Shown: positions 7,968 to 14,009 of the stretch, piece after piece
Layout: each line of letters opens with the position of its first letter
Numbering within the stretch: position 1 is the stretch's first letter
Assembly: GCA_963736235.1 (NCBI GenBank)
Contig: CAVTOR010000015.1
Coordinates: forward strand, 1-14,856
Origin: CAVORB01 sp963736235
GTDB taxonomy: Bacteria; Pseudomonadota; Gammaproteobacteria; Chromatiales; Chromatiaceae
Direction: 5' to 3'
DNA length: 14,856 nucleotides
Program-made: the position numbers and the translations under genes
The notes under the pieces: model-generated
What the model saw: the letters and a program-made list of their open reading frames with translations, nothing else
Databases searched by the model: none
Told to the model about the DNA's origin: nothing

Positions 7968-8144
7968 ATGCGCAATAAGACAACGATTTCATGCATTATC
8001 TCGGTCGCGCTATTGGCCGGTGTCTTGCCCAACCCCGCCTCTGCTGGCGAGGCCGAGGCGCTGGGCCTGGTCTCCTGGATGGGGCGACTTCAGTACTATG
8101 CCCACAAGCTTGGGCTCGCCGTAGCGTTCGGCGGCATGACCTGA
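7968..8144 (+). CDS. Small exported protein (58 aa), possibly a truncated gene
   Basis: ATG 7968 to TGA 8142-8144. Residues 1-26 are a signal peptide (TTISCIISVALLAGVLPNPA, then SA, cleavage before GEAEA). The mature part is only about 32 residues: GLVSWMGRLQYYAHKLGLAV and AFGGMT. The MGRLQYYAHKLGLAV stretch resembles the first helix of longer exported proteins I have seen in sulfur bacteria, but I cannot name a family. The frame ends three bases from the convergent DUF3047 gene, so it may be a 5' fragment cut off by a rearrangement. The upstream ribosome binding site is weak (GGAG about 10 bases away). Confidence 0.45.
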   Translation: MRNKTTISCIISVALLAGVLPNPASAGEAEALGLVSWMGRLQYYAHKLGLAVAFGGMT

Positions 8145-8147
8145 GCA

Positions 8148-8873
8148 TCACCGCGGCGCGAACAGGATATCCCCAAACCAAGCGCGCACGGTCTCGCCGG
8201 TCTGATCGGTATCGGCGGCGATGGCGAGCCCCGAGATGGGGGGCGGCTCCTCGCCGAAGGCGGCACGGAAGTCGGCGGCCACATCCCGCTGCTCGCTCAC
8301 CCACTGGTCGCGTCGCTCGGCACCGCTCTCCACCACGACCATCCGTACCCTGTCGGTATAGGCATTCCAAAGTGTGGTGCCGGCGGGCAGGGTGCCGTCC
8401 CAGACGTAGCAAAGCGCCGCTGCCGGCACCACATCGCCGGCGACCGAGCGAGCCAGTGAGATCTTGGCGCGCTCGATCAGCGACAGTCGATCAATCGGAT
8501 AGTCGAACATGACATACAGCCGAGCCGGCAGGTCGTCCCCTCCCTTGCGGCGCAGATCGGCGCCCTGGATCAGGTTCTGGACCCGCCAGCGCCAGCTCAA
8601 CAAAGGTCTCCGGTTCGGGTCGATGCGCATCGGCCTAAAGAGGCTGGCACCGGCGTCGCTGGCGTCCATCTGCATCACCGTGATCCCTTCCGATTCCGCC
8701 AGCGTGAACCGGGTGGCCGTTACGCCCGGCAGCTTGGCGACTCGCCACCCGGAGGGAAGGGAACCGCCAGGGGTAGCGGAGGAGAATGGGCCGACGACGA
8801 TCTCACCGCTTGTTGCGGCAAGTCCGGTGAGCATGCCGAGGGCGAACAAAAGGGGTATGCGGGTGCTGGGCAT
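8148..8873 (-). CDS. DUF3047 family secreted protein
   Basis: 241 codons from ATG 8871-8873 (CCGGAGCC upstream) to TGA 8148-8150. A short signal peptide (RIPLLFALGMLTGLAA) leads into a conserved DUF3047 layout: FRPMRIDPNRRPLLSWRWRV, GGDDLPARLYVMFDYPIDRL, ALCYVWDGTLPAGTTLWNAY, RVRMVVVESGAE, DVAADFRAAFGEEPPPISGL and AIAADTDQTGETVRAWFGDI. The family is periplasmic, of unknown function, about 220-240 residues; this copy is full length and undamaged. It lies 22 bp downstream of the fatty acid hydroxylase pseudogene on the same strand, so it was probably cotranscribed with it. Confidence 0.85.
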   Translation of the reverse strand: MPSTRIPLLFALGMLTGLAATSGEIVVGPFSSATPGGSLPSGWRVAKLPGVTATRFTLAESEGITVMQMDASDAGASLFRPMRIDPNRRPLLSWRWRVQNLIQGADLRRKGGDDLPARLYVMFDYPIDRLSLIERAKISLARSVAGDVVPAAALCYVWDGTLPAGTTLWNAYTDRVRMVVVESGAERRDQWVSEQRDVAADFRAAFGEEPPPISGLAIAADTDQTGETVRAWFGDILFAPR

Positions 8874-8895
8874 GGATGGCTCCGGGGGTGCTTCG

Positions 8896-9600
8896 CTAGG
8901 CCGGCGGGGTCGGGCCGAGACCGGCGGGCAGATAGGCCAGGTCCTCGAAGCGGCCGATGCCGAGACGGAACGCCTGGGTGTCCTCGCGCAACCGCAGCGA
9001 GCCGAACAGCCGGTCCCAGAAGGAGAGTATGGTGCCGTAATTGGAATCCGTCTCGATCCGGTTCTCGGGTTGGTGCACGCGATGCATGGATGTCGGGACG
9101 ATGAGCCGCCACAGTCCCCGGTCGATGCGCGCCGGCACGGCCAGATTGCTGTGATGGGATAGGATCACGGACATGACTGCATTGTAGAGCACGAAGGTCT
9201 GAAGGCTCGTGCCGAGGGCGACGATCGTGGATAGGTTCGCCAGGCCGGACACGGACAGCAGGATCTGCCCGGGATGCAAGCTCAGCGCCGTGGTGCAGTC
9301 CATGGCCGGGTCCCTGTGATGGACGCGTTGGAAGCGCCACAGCAAGGGGATCCGGTGATTGGCGCGGTGCCAGGCATACATTCAGAAATCGAAGAGCGGG
9401 AAGGTGATCAGGCCGTAGCCGACCCTGGCGAGGTCGAGGCGCGAGCGCAGCCCCCAACCTTGCTCGCTTCCGAGACTGAAGGCCCCAAGCAGGAGCGGTG
9501 CTAGCGCCGCATCGACCACGCCGCGCTGGCGATGGCCAGACCAAGATTGCGGGTGCCATGGAAATAGCGTCGATCTCGGCCCCGATAGTAGGTAAGGGCG
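8896..9600 (-). pseudogene. Fatty acid hydroxylase / sterol desaturase pseudogene
   Basis: Joined across frames, the minus strand reads YYRGRDRRYFHGTRNLGLAI, then a frameshift near 9520, then VVDAALAPLLLGAFSLGSEQ and VGYGLITFPLFDF. TGA follows at 9382-9384, where Trp is expected. The frame then continues MYAWHRANHRIPLLWRFQRV HHRD, SHHSNL and MHRVHQPENRIETDSNYG to TAG 8896-8898. These are the membrane di-iron hydroxylase histidine clusters. HRANH is intact, but the second cluster has F-Q-R-V-H-H for F-H-R-V-H-H, and the third has H-R-V-H-Q for H-R-V-H-H. A nonsense codon, a frameshift and two lost iron ligands together mark a dead gene. The 5' end runs into an NmrA-like fragment near 9600. Confidence 0.8.
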
Positions 9601-9611
9601 CCCTCAAACGG

Positions 9612-9785
9612 GGCGTCGAGAGGGCAATCTGCGCGGCACAGGCTGCCGGCGTCAAACGCTTTCCGCTGATGAGTGCGAACGGGGCCAAGTCCGACGGGAT
9701 GCCCTATCAGCGCACCAAGCCCCAGGCCGAGGAAGCGCTGAAGGCGTCCGGGTTCGATGTCGCGGCACTTAGTTACCTAACCTAA
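9612..9785 (+). pseudogene. NmrA-like / NAD(P)-binding SDR fragment
   Basis: A plus-strand stretch reads GVERAICAAQAAGVKRFPLM, SANGAKSDGMPYQRTKPQAE and EALKASGFDVAAL before TAA 9783-9785. This matches the middle of atypical SDRs of the NmrA/HTATIP2 type (helix with A-x-x-A-G-V-K-R-F, then Y-x-x-x-K). The Rossmann glycine motif before it and the C-terminal half after it are both missing. Its left end abuts the 5' end of the fatty acid hydroxylase remnant on the other strand, which marks a rearrangement junction near 9600. Confidence 0.65.
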
Positions 9786-9857
9786 GGAGCGAGCTTCTCG
9801 CCTGAGCCTCCCAAAACCCGGAAGACGAATACCGACTAGTGGCCTGTGCCGAGCATG

Positions 9858-9876
9858 CGCGGGCTGCGCAGCCCCC
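9858..9876 (-). repeat. Hairpin directly after the LOV gene
   Basis: GGGCTGCGCAGCCC (9861-9874) is a perfect palindrome lying three bases beyond the LOV stop codon. It lacks a U-run, so intrinsic termination is uncertain. It may protect the 3' end of the SRPBCC-LOV transcript. Confidence 0.4.
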
Positions 9877-9877
9877 G

Positions 9878-10339
9878 CTAGTCCACCTGCTCCCCCATGG
9901 CCCTGAGCTTGGCGTTGAGCCGGCGCAGTTCCTCTTCTGCCTCCACCATCTCCGTCACGTCGTACTGCGTTCCGAGGTAGTAGATCAGCCGTCCTTGCGG
10001 GTCGAGCAGCGGGCGGATCGAAAACTGGTTAAGGAACAGGCTGCCGTCCTTGCGGTAGTTGCGCAAGGTAACCGTAACCGGCTTGTGCTCGCGCAGGGCC
10101 TCGCGGATTCGCTCGATTTCGGGTTGATCACGGTCGTCTCCCTGGAGGAACCGGCAGTTACGCCCGATGATCTCATCCCGGTCGTAGCCCGTGATCAGTT
10201 CGAAGGCCTCGTTGGCGTAGACGATGGGGTTGTCCGGTTGATCCGGGTCCGACAGTGTGATGCCGTTGATGCAGGTATCGAGAATCTGTGAGAGCACGTA
10301 TGGGATCGTGCCCGGGTCTTTCTCTACAGTGAAATCCAT
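9878..10339 (-). CDS. Short LOV-domain blue-light photoreceptor
   Basis: 153 codons from ATG 10337-10339 (CGAGGAAAG upstream) to TAG 9878-9880. Almost the whole protein is one PAS/LOV domain (residues about 17-129). GRNCRFLQGDDRDQ (59-72) is the LOV signature, with Cys62 as the expected flavin-adduct residue. Asn94 and Asn104 (LRNYRKDGSLFLNQFSIRP) and Gln125 (GTQYDVT) are the usual FMN contacts. All are present, so it should bind flavin and form the blue-light adduct. Residues 130-153 are a charged helix (MVEAEEELRRLNAKLRAMGE) suited to dimerisation or a coiled-coil output. There is no kinase, GGDEF or HTH domain, so it belongs with the short LOV proteins and must signal through a partner. 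It starts 16 bp after the SRPBCC stop, forming a two-gene operon. Confidence 0.9.
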   Translation of the reverse strand: MDFTVEKDPGTIPYVLSQILDTCINGITLSDPDQPDNPIVYANEAFELITGYDRDEIIGRNCRFLQGDDRDQPEIERIREALREHKPVTVTLRNYRKDGSLFLNQFSIRPLLDPQGRLIYYLGTQYDVTEMVEAEEELRRLNAKLRAMGEQVD

Positions 10340-10355
10340 GGAACTTTCCTCGTGA

Positions 10356-10820
10356 TCAAGCCCTGCGGCTCGTCGGTGGGGACGACTCCCGCTCGACTAA
10401 CCGCTTGATGTTGCGGACCACCCGTTCGGCCCCGTCCTGCACGGCCGCTCGGATGAGCTTTTCGAAAGGCCGCATGTACAGCTCCATGCGCCTTAACTCA
10501 AAGACGAAGGTCAGACGAGTCTCGTCGCCCATAGGCTCCATCCGGTACTCGGTACGGAACTGGTCGGAGCTTTCGTGGAAACGGACTTTGGATGGGGGCT
10601 CGAGCGCGACTACGCGAAAGGTGTTCTCGCTACGCCGGCCCTGGTCGACACGCACCTGCCGCGCACGGCTACCCACCCGCAGGGGCCCCGGGGTGAGTAT
10701 CTCGAGTCTCTGGACTTCCGGGGACCAGCGCCGGTAGTTGCCCGAAAAGCCGACGACCACAAAGTCGTAGACCTGTTGCGGAGGGATATTGACCAAGATG
10801 CTCGCTTGGGATTGAAGCAT
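10356..10820 (-). CDS. SRPBCC (START-like) ligand-binding protein
   Basis: The start is ATG 10818-10820, chosen because AGGAG sits five bases upstream; the frame stays open further up only because it runs into an unrelated remnant. The 154 residues begin MLQSQASILVNIPPQQVYDF. They show the SRPBCC pattern: N-terminal strand with P-x-x-V-Y-D-F, WSPEVQRLEILTPGPLRVGS, FRVVALEPPSKVRFHESSDQ, TEYRMEPMGDETRLTFVFEL, and a long C-terminal helix (YMRPFEKLIRAAVQDGAERV). The fold has a deep hydrophobic cavity for lipids or other small molecules; no catalytic residues can be assigned. It is the first gene of an operon with the LOV receptor, so it is the obvious candidate partner or output of that sensor. 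It appears intact. Confidence 0.8.
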   Translation of the reverse strand: MLQSQASILVNIPPQQVYDFVVVGFSGNYRRWSPEVQRLEILTPGPLRVGSRARQVRVDQGRRSENTFRVVALEPPSKVRFHESSDQFRTEYRMEPMGDETRLTFVFELRRMELYMRPFEKLIRAAVQDGAERVVRNIKRLVERESSPPTSRRA

Positions 10821-11005
10821 GGCGACTCCTGCTGTCTGTCCGCGTGGTCTCGTCGACGCGGAACGGAAGCTGGGGGGTGGGCTGATCAGACCGTCCCACT
10901 TTAAACGTACCGCGGCGAGATTCCCAAATCCCGTTCCTATCGAAAACCAACCATTTACTCCCCTTCCGGTTCGCCTGACCAACCGGCGCGGCGCTCGGTT
11001 TTGCG

Positions 11006-11225
11006 CAGAGATGACCGCGTCGATCATCCAGCAGTCTTTGAGCTCGCCATGACGCTGGCGTGACAGCACCCAGAGGTATCGAGTTTCCTCACCCTCCTTG
11101 TCGATTACGGTAATGGTCTGAAATGCCTTGGCTCCAGAAACCGAAATGGGACCATGGCGGGCGTTGCGATGGTTCAGGAGTCGATCGTAGGGCGCGGAGC
11201 GTATCATGGCGGTAAACCGACCCAA
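11006..11225 (-). pseudogene. DUF4864 fragment
   Basis: Frame reads GRFTAMIRSAPYDRLLNHRN, HGPISVSGAKAFQTITVIDK, RYLWVLSRQRHGELKDCWMI then DAVI. This resembles the C-terminal two-thirds of DUF4864 (F-x-x-M-V-R, then a Y-x-M-x-R-Q-x-D-G-x-W-R-I-x-G strand pair). There is no ATG or signal peptide upstream: the frame opens only at a TTG (11223-11225), next to DNA I cannot assign. It is a 5'-truncated remnant whose frame happens to stay open into the SRPBCC gene. Confidence 0.45.
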
Positions 11226-11385
11226 CGGGCCGGTGGAGCGCCTGTTTTCGGGCGATGCGAAGCTTTAAGTGAGCTCGATCCCCTCATTGAGCAGGCTGTT
11301 AGCACGAAGCGCCTCGACCTGAATACGGATGACGACTGCGGGGTCGAGGGATGGAGAGGGGACGCGTCTTTCCCACTCCGATGCT

Positions 11386-11883
11386 GGGTTGGAAGCCGCG
11401 GCCACCTATCTGATCGTCGAAGAGCACGTCACCCAGCACACCAACGACAAGCAGGAAGTCGCTCCGGCGCTGGAAAAACTCGATGCCCTTCCCGAGGTGC
11501 TCGGCGAGGTCGAGGTACTGCTGGCCGATACCGGCTACCACAGCGCAGCGAACGTCGAACGGTGCGACAGCGCCGATATCGAGCCGCTGATCCCAGCCAA
11601 GCGCGAGGCGCACAACCTTCCCTTGGTCGAGCGCTTTGCCGAGGATCCGGCACCACCGGCCGATCCCAGCCCTGTCCAGGCGATGGTCCATGGCCTGCAG
11701 ACGCGGGCCGGCAAGGCACTTTATGCCAAACGGAAGTCCACCCTGGAAACCATCTTTGGCATCATCAAGCAGGTGCTGGGTTTCCGCCAATTCCCGCTCC
11801 GTGGATTGCGCGCTGTGCAGGGCGAGTGGCCCCTGGTGTGCATCGGATGGAATCTGAGGCGTCTATTAGTCTTAAAAGGGTGA
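11386..11883 (+). mobile_element. IS1182/IS5-type transposase, 3' fragment
   Basis: The plus-strand frame ending at TGA 11881-11883 reads TYLIVEEHVTQHTNDKQEVA, VEVLLADTGYHSAANVERCD and IEPLIPAKREAHNLPLVERF. It then reads KALYAKRKSTLETIFGIIKQ, VLGFRQFPLRGLRAVQGEWP and LVCIGWNLRRLLVL. This is the DDE C-terminal half of an IS1182-like transposase: catalytic Asp in LLADTGYHS, and Glu in KSTLETIFGIIKQ. The N-terminal half is absent; similarity starts around 11386, and 11226-11385 holds nothing I can assign. The element is a dead remnant and may have caused the loss of the neighbouring DUF4864 5' end. Confidence 0.75.
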
Positions 11884-11933
11884 AAAAGCAGAAAAAGCAC
11901 GCGTTTTCGCAAAAAATCGGCGTTTTTTCACCC
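11878..11933 (+). repeat. Perfect 10-bp inverted repeat spanning the transposase stop
   Basis: GGGTGAAAAA (11878-11887) and TTTTTCACCC (11924-11933) are exact inverted copies, and the first overlaps the transposase TGA. A further GTTTTTTCACACC lies at about 11955-11967. The hairpin with its T-rich arm may terminate transcription and could belong to the element's own end. From 11934 to 12101 nothing else is seen. Confidence 0.5.
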
Positions 11934-12101
11934 ATATCGTGAAATGACGCCTCGTTTTTTCACACCAGCCAACTGCAACGCCCCAATCCGGAGGCTAAGC
12001 CGGACGCGCTCCTAGATTGGCCGTCCGAATCGAAAACGTGATTGGTGCACTGGATGTGCGGCGGATTCGCGAATGCCTGGTCTGATTAGCTCGCTGAGGC
12101 G

Positions 12102-12955
12102 TCAAATCGACTCCAGCGATTTCTTCTCCACCGAGGGTGGCAGCCGCCGCAGCCGCCTTGCGCCTTCACCACCGATCCAGATACCAACGCCCTGTGGAAG
12201 GCGATCGGCGAGCTCTTCAAGATGGTCCCTAATCGAGTGCCGGGCATAGCAAGCACTGAACGAGAGCGCCACCGCCGATACCCCCGACCGTTCCACCGCA
12301 GCGATAATCTGATCGAGCGGAACATCCGTCCCCAGGTTCAGGGTCGCCCTGCCGGCGTGGATGAGCAGGGCCTCGACCATCACCAAACCCAACGCGTGCT
12401 GCTCGCCCGGAAGGGTCGCGAGCAGCACCTCAGGATCCCCGGGGGGCGTCCGACGCGGCTAATCGCCACGTCGAGAAAGCGCACCAGGTGCCTCGTCAGG
12501 ATATGCTCCTCGAAGATCTGGAGCCGCCCACCCGCCCATAGCTCCCCGACCGCTTTGGTCAACGGAGCCAAGGTATTGAGCACGAACGAGCGCAGCCCGT
12601 CACGGGCAAGGGCCTGCTCCAGCGCTGCAGTAAGAGCGGGGATATCGCCGGAAGATGCCAGATCGATCAGCTTGGCGTGGGCAGGATCGATGTCTTGGGG
12701 GCTCAATGACGCCTCGGGCAATGTGTCGGCAAGCTTGTCGAGCGCCTCGTCGTCGAGGGGCACCACTTTGCCCGGACGCAGCCCTTGATCGAGCAAACGC
12801 CGGATCCGTTGCAGCCGGCGAATCTGCTCAGCGCTGTAGACCCGTTCGCCCTTGTCGTTGCGCATGGGAGTCGGAAAGCCGTAGCGCCGTTCCCAGATCC
12901 GCAGCGTGTCGCGACCGATACCCGTGTCGCGCTCGACAGTGCCGATAGCAAACAC
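12102..12955 (-). pseudogene. MerR-family regulator with cobalamin-binding domain (CarH/LitR-like), frameshifted
   Basis: The start is GTG 12953-12955, seven bases after AGGAG. Residues 1-70 are a MerR winged helix (FAIGTVERDTGIGRDTLRIW, ERRYGF). A four-helix B12-cap region follows, with LWAGGRLQIFEEH: Trp followed by Glu-His at +10/+11, the W-x9-EH arrangement known from CarH photoreceptors. After SRVGRPPG the frame shifts by one base in a C6G4 run near 12440-12450. The next frame continues DPEVLLATLPGEQHALGLVM, carrying E-x-H-x-x-G with the lower cobalt-ligand His, then NLGTDVPLDQIIAAVERSGV and ending at TGA 12102-12104. With one extra base it is a full-length regulator of about 285 residues. 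As written, the product lacks the B12-binding Rossmann domain. Such proteins repress in the dark with AdoB12 and release DNA in light. Phase variation, recent decay or a sequencing error are all possible. Confidence 0.8.
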
Positions 12956-12970
12956 AGCCTTTCTCCTGCA

Positions 12971-12981
12971 TGTCACAGACA
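12971..12981. promoter_or_regulatory. Candidate operator 2 (TGTC-N3-GACA)
   Basis: TGTCACAGACA lies in the presumed leader of the regulator gene, 16 bases before its GTG start. It shares the TGTC-N3-GACA form of the larger palindrome 52 bp away (centre to centre), close to five helical turns. Confidence 0.45.
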
Positions 12982-12995
12982 TTTTTGCGATCGAA

Positions 12996-13001
12996 ATTAT
13001 A
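12996..13001 (-). promoter_or_regulatory. Perfect -10 hexamer for the MerR-B12 gene
   Basis: Read on the minus strand this is TATAAT, 41 bases before the GTG start and between the two candidate operators. No good -35 lies at 16-18 bp, which suits a promoter dependent on, or blocked by, a MerR-type regulator. Confidence 0.5.
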
Positions 13002-13020
13002 TCCGAAAAAATATTGCTTC

Positions 13021-13035
13021 TTTGTCCTAGACAAA
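13021..13035. promoter_or_regulatory. Candidate operator 1 (TTTGTC-CTA-GACAAA)
   Basis: A perfect inverted repeat, TTTGTC-CTA-GACAAA, in the AT-rich gap between the MerR-B12 regulator and the divergent 55-aa ORF. Its right arm covers the candidate -35 of the plus-strand promoter. Its position is typical of a MerR-family autoregulatory operator, though assignment to this regulator is inference. Confidence 0.6.
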
Positions 13036-13055
13036 AATATTTTTAACGCTACATT
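13028..13055 (+). promoter_or_regulatory. Candidate promoter for the 55-aa ORF
   Basis: TAGACA (13028-13033, five of six to TTGACA) and TACATT (13050-13055, four of six to TATAAT) are 16 bp apart. The -35 overlaps the palindrome at 13021-13035, so binding there should block RNA polymerase. The leader would be about 58 bases. Confidence 0.5.
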
Positions 13056-13119
13056 TAAGCCATGCCGACAGCGTACTGCCGGCACCACCCCTCACAAAAT
13101 ATCGACAGGAGAGACAGCC

Positions 13120-13287
13120 ATGGGCGTCTACGAGCAGCAGATTCAGGCAACCGCGAAGTCCTACAATGCCAAAATGGACAATATCGAGCAGAGCGGCGGC
13201 GACATCGGCTCCTCCGGAGCTCCGGGAAGCGATCCGCAGGTATACGAATGGGCCGACGTGCTGAGAGAACTGGAGCCCTGGTATTAA
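13120..13287 (+). CDS. Small acidic protein of unknown function (55 aa), divergent from the MerR-B12 regulator
   Basis: ATG 13120 to TAA 13285-13287, with GACAGGAGAG about eight bases upstream, the best ribosome binding site in the window. The sequence begins MGVYEQQIQATAKSYNAKMD, has a Gly/Ser/Pro-rich middle (SGGDIGSSGAPGSDP) and ends YEWADVLRELEPWY. It has no signal peptide, no hydrophobic span and no cysteine. Two short helices joined by a flexible linker, with an aromatic acidic C-terminus, is what composition suggests. It matches no family I know. Its promoter overlaps the palindrome shared with the regulator gene, so it is the prime candidate for light- or B12-dependent expression. Confidence 0.7.
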   Translation: MGVYEQQIQATAKSYNAKMDNIEQSGGDIGSSGAPGSDPQVYEWADVLRELEPWY

Positions 13288-13630
13288 TCGCCGCGAAGCA
13301 CCAGCGAGCCGGCGGTCGAGTTGCGAGCTGCTTCAGCCGGTAGAACTCTCGCGCACCAGGTGAAAAGTAGACGAGTCCGCGGGCAGCGGGTGGCGAAGCC
13401 CTTCTTGCACCCAGATTCGATACCCGCTGTTCGCAGGGCGCCAGCCGCCGAATCAGCACGATGAGCCGACAATGCAGGTCGGAAGGTAATTACTCGCATG
13501 CAGGTTAGACCGATACTGACTTTCCTAAAATCGAATGCCACTCCGCTGCGGATGTTCCGCTTAGCGCGCTGTACAGATTACCGACCACCAATCTGTGTCG
13601 ATTGAGCCAGAAAGCGAGCGTACCCGGGAG
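13288..13630. other. Region without a supportable gene
   Basis: No good start signals or recognisable protein. A minus-strand stretch (YRIWVQEGLRHPLPADSST, then FHLVRESSTG, about 13335-13430) looks protein-like and may be the tail of a lost gene, but I cannot identify it. Confidence 0.35.
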
Positions 13631-13635
13631 ACCCG

Positions 13636-13773
13636 CCGGCTCTGCCGGGAGGCAGTAACAGTTTGACAATTCCGGGAGTCCATCAGGAAACTCCACAGCG
13701 TGAGCCGCCAAGCACACGATAGTGGAGAATCCCGATGGACGAGTATGAGAGCTTAAGCCACTCCAAGTGGGAG
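13636..13773 (+). mobile_element. IS200/IS605-like left-end remnant
   Basis: A hairpin (CCGGC-TCT-GCCGG, 13636-13648) precedes ATG 13735, whose first 13 codons read MDEYESLSHSKWE. This is the usual opening of IS200-type TnpA (Y1 HUH transposase). The expected continuation C-K-Y-H-V-V-F-I-P is absent: from 13774 the frame runs on with unrelated residues to TGA 13990-13992. The catalytic HUH motif and tyrosine are gone, so only the left end of the element remains. Confidence 0.5.
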
Positions 13774-13934
13774 GTTTGCCTTGGGGATCCGCTCTCGCTC
13801 CGCGGTTCTGCAGTCTGGCATGGAGACCGGGAGGTTGGCCGCCTACCCAGCCGGACCGTGAACCTGCTCCGCGGTGCTGCTGGCAATCCCCAGTTGCGGG
13901 TCGCGAATGTCATCCGATACACCTGTGGACGTTA

Positions 13935-13950
13935 CTTTAGGGGATACGCA
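13935..13950 (+). repeat. Orphan IS10-like terminal repeat
   Basis: TTTAGGGGATACGCAG, read on the minus strand as CTGCGTATCCCCTAAA, closely resembles the inward-facing end CTGAGGTATCCCCTCAAA at 14010-14027 and lies in opposite orientation 60 bp away. It may be the far end of a second, lost IS10-group copy. Confidence 0.35.
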
Positions 13951-14009
13951 GACACAACCCAGGTTTCTGGGAGCCGTTGGATGTCAAGGTAAAGAAACAG
14001 GGATGGTCC

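Noticed and set aside
7813..7984. TTGTCTA and AGACAA half-sites upstream of the 58-aa ORF as further regulator operators
   Set aside because: The half-sites are about 160 bp apart and do not form a TGTC-N3-GACA palindrome, so chance is the simpler explanation.
7991..8512. 173-codon plus-strand open frame
   Set aside because: Extreme Arg content and antisense to the intact DUF3047 gene.
8720..9688. 322-codon minus-strand open frame
   Set aside because: It overlaps the fatty acid hydroxylase remnant and the start of DUF3047 in another frame; it is Arg/Pro/Ala rich with no motifs.
10821..11225. N-terminal extension of the SRPBCC protein into a 289-codon fusion
   Set aside because: The AGGAG before ATG 10820 and the start of the SRPBCC fold there show the true start. 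The upstream part is a separate DUF4864 remnant whose frame stays open by chance, and it opens only at a TTG.
13380..13460. Possible tRNA-like 3' end (GATTCGATACCC and an arm nearby)
   Set aside because: No acceptor, D or anticodon stems could be paired around it on either strand.
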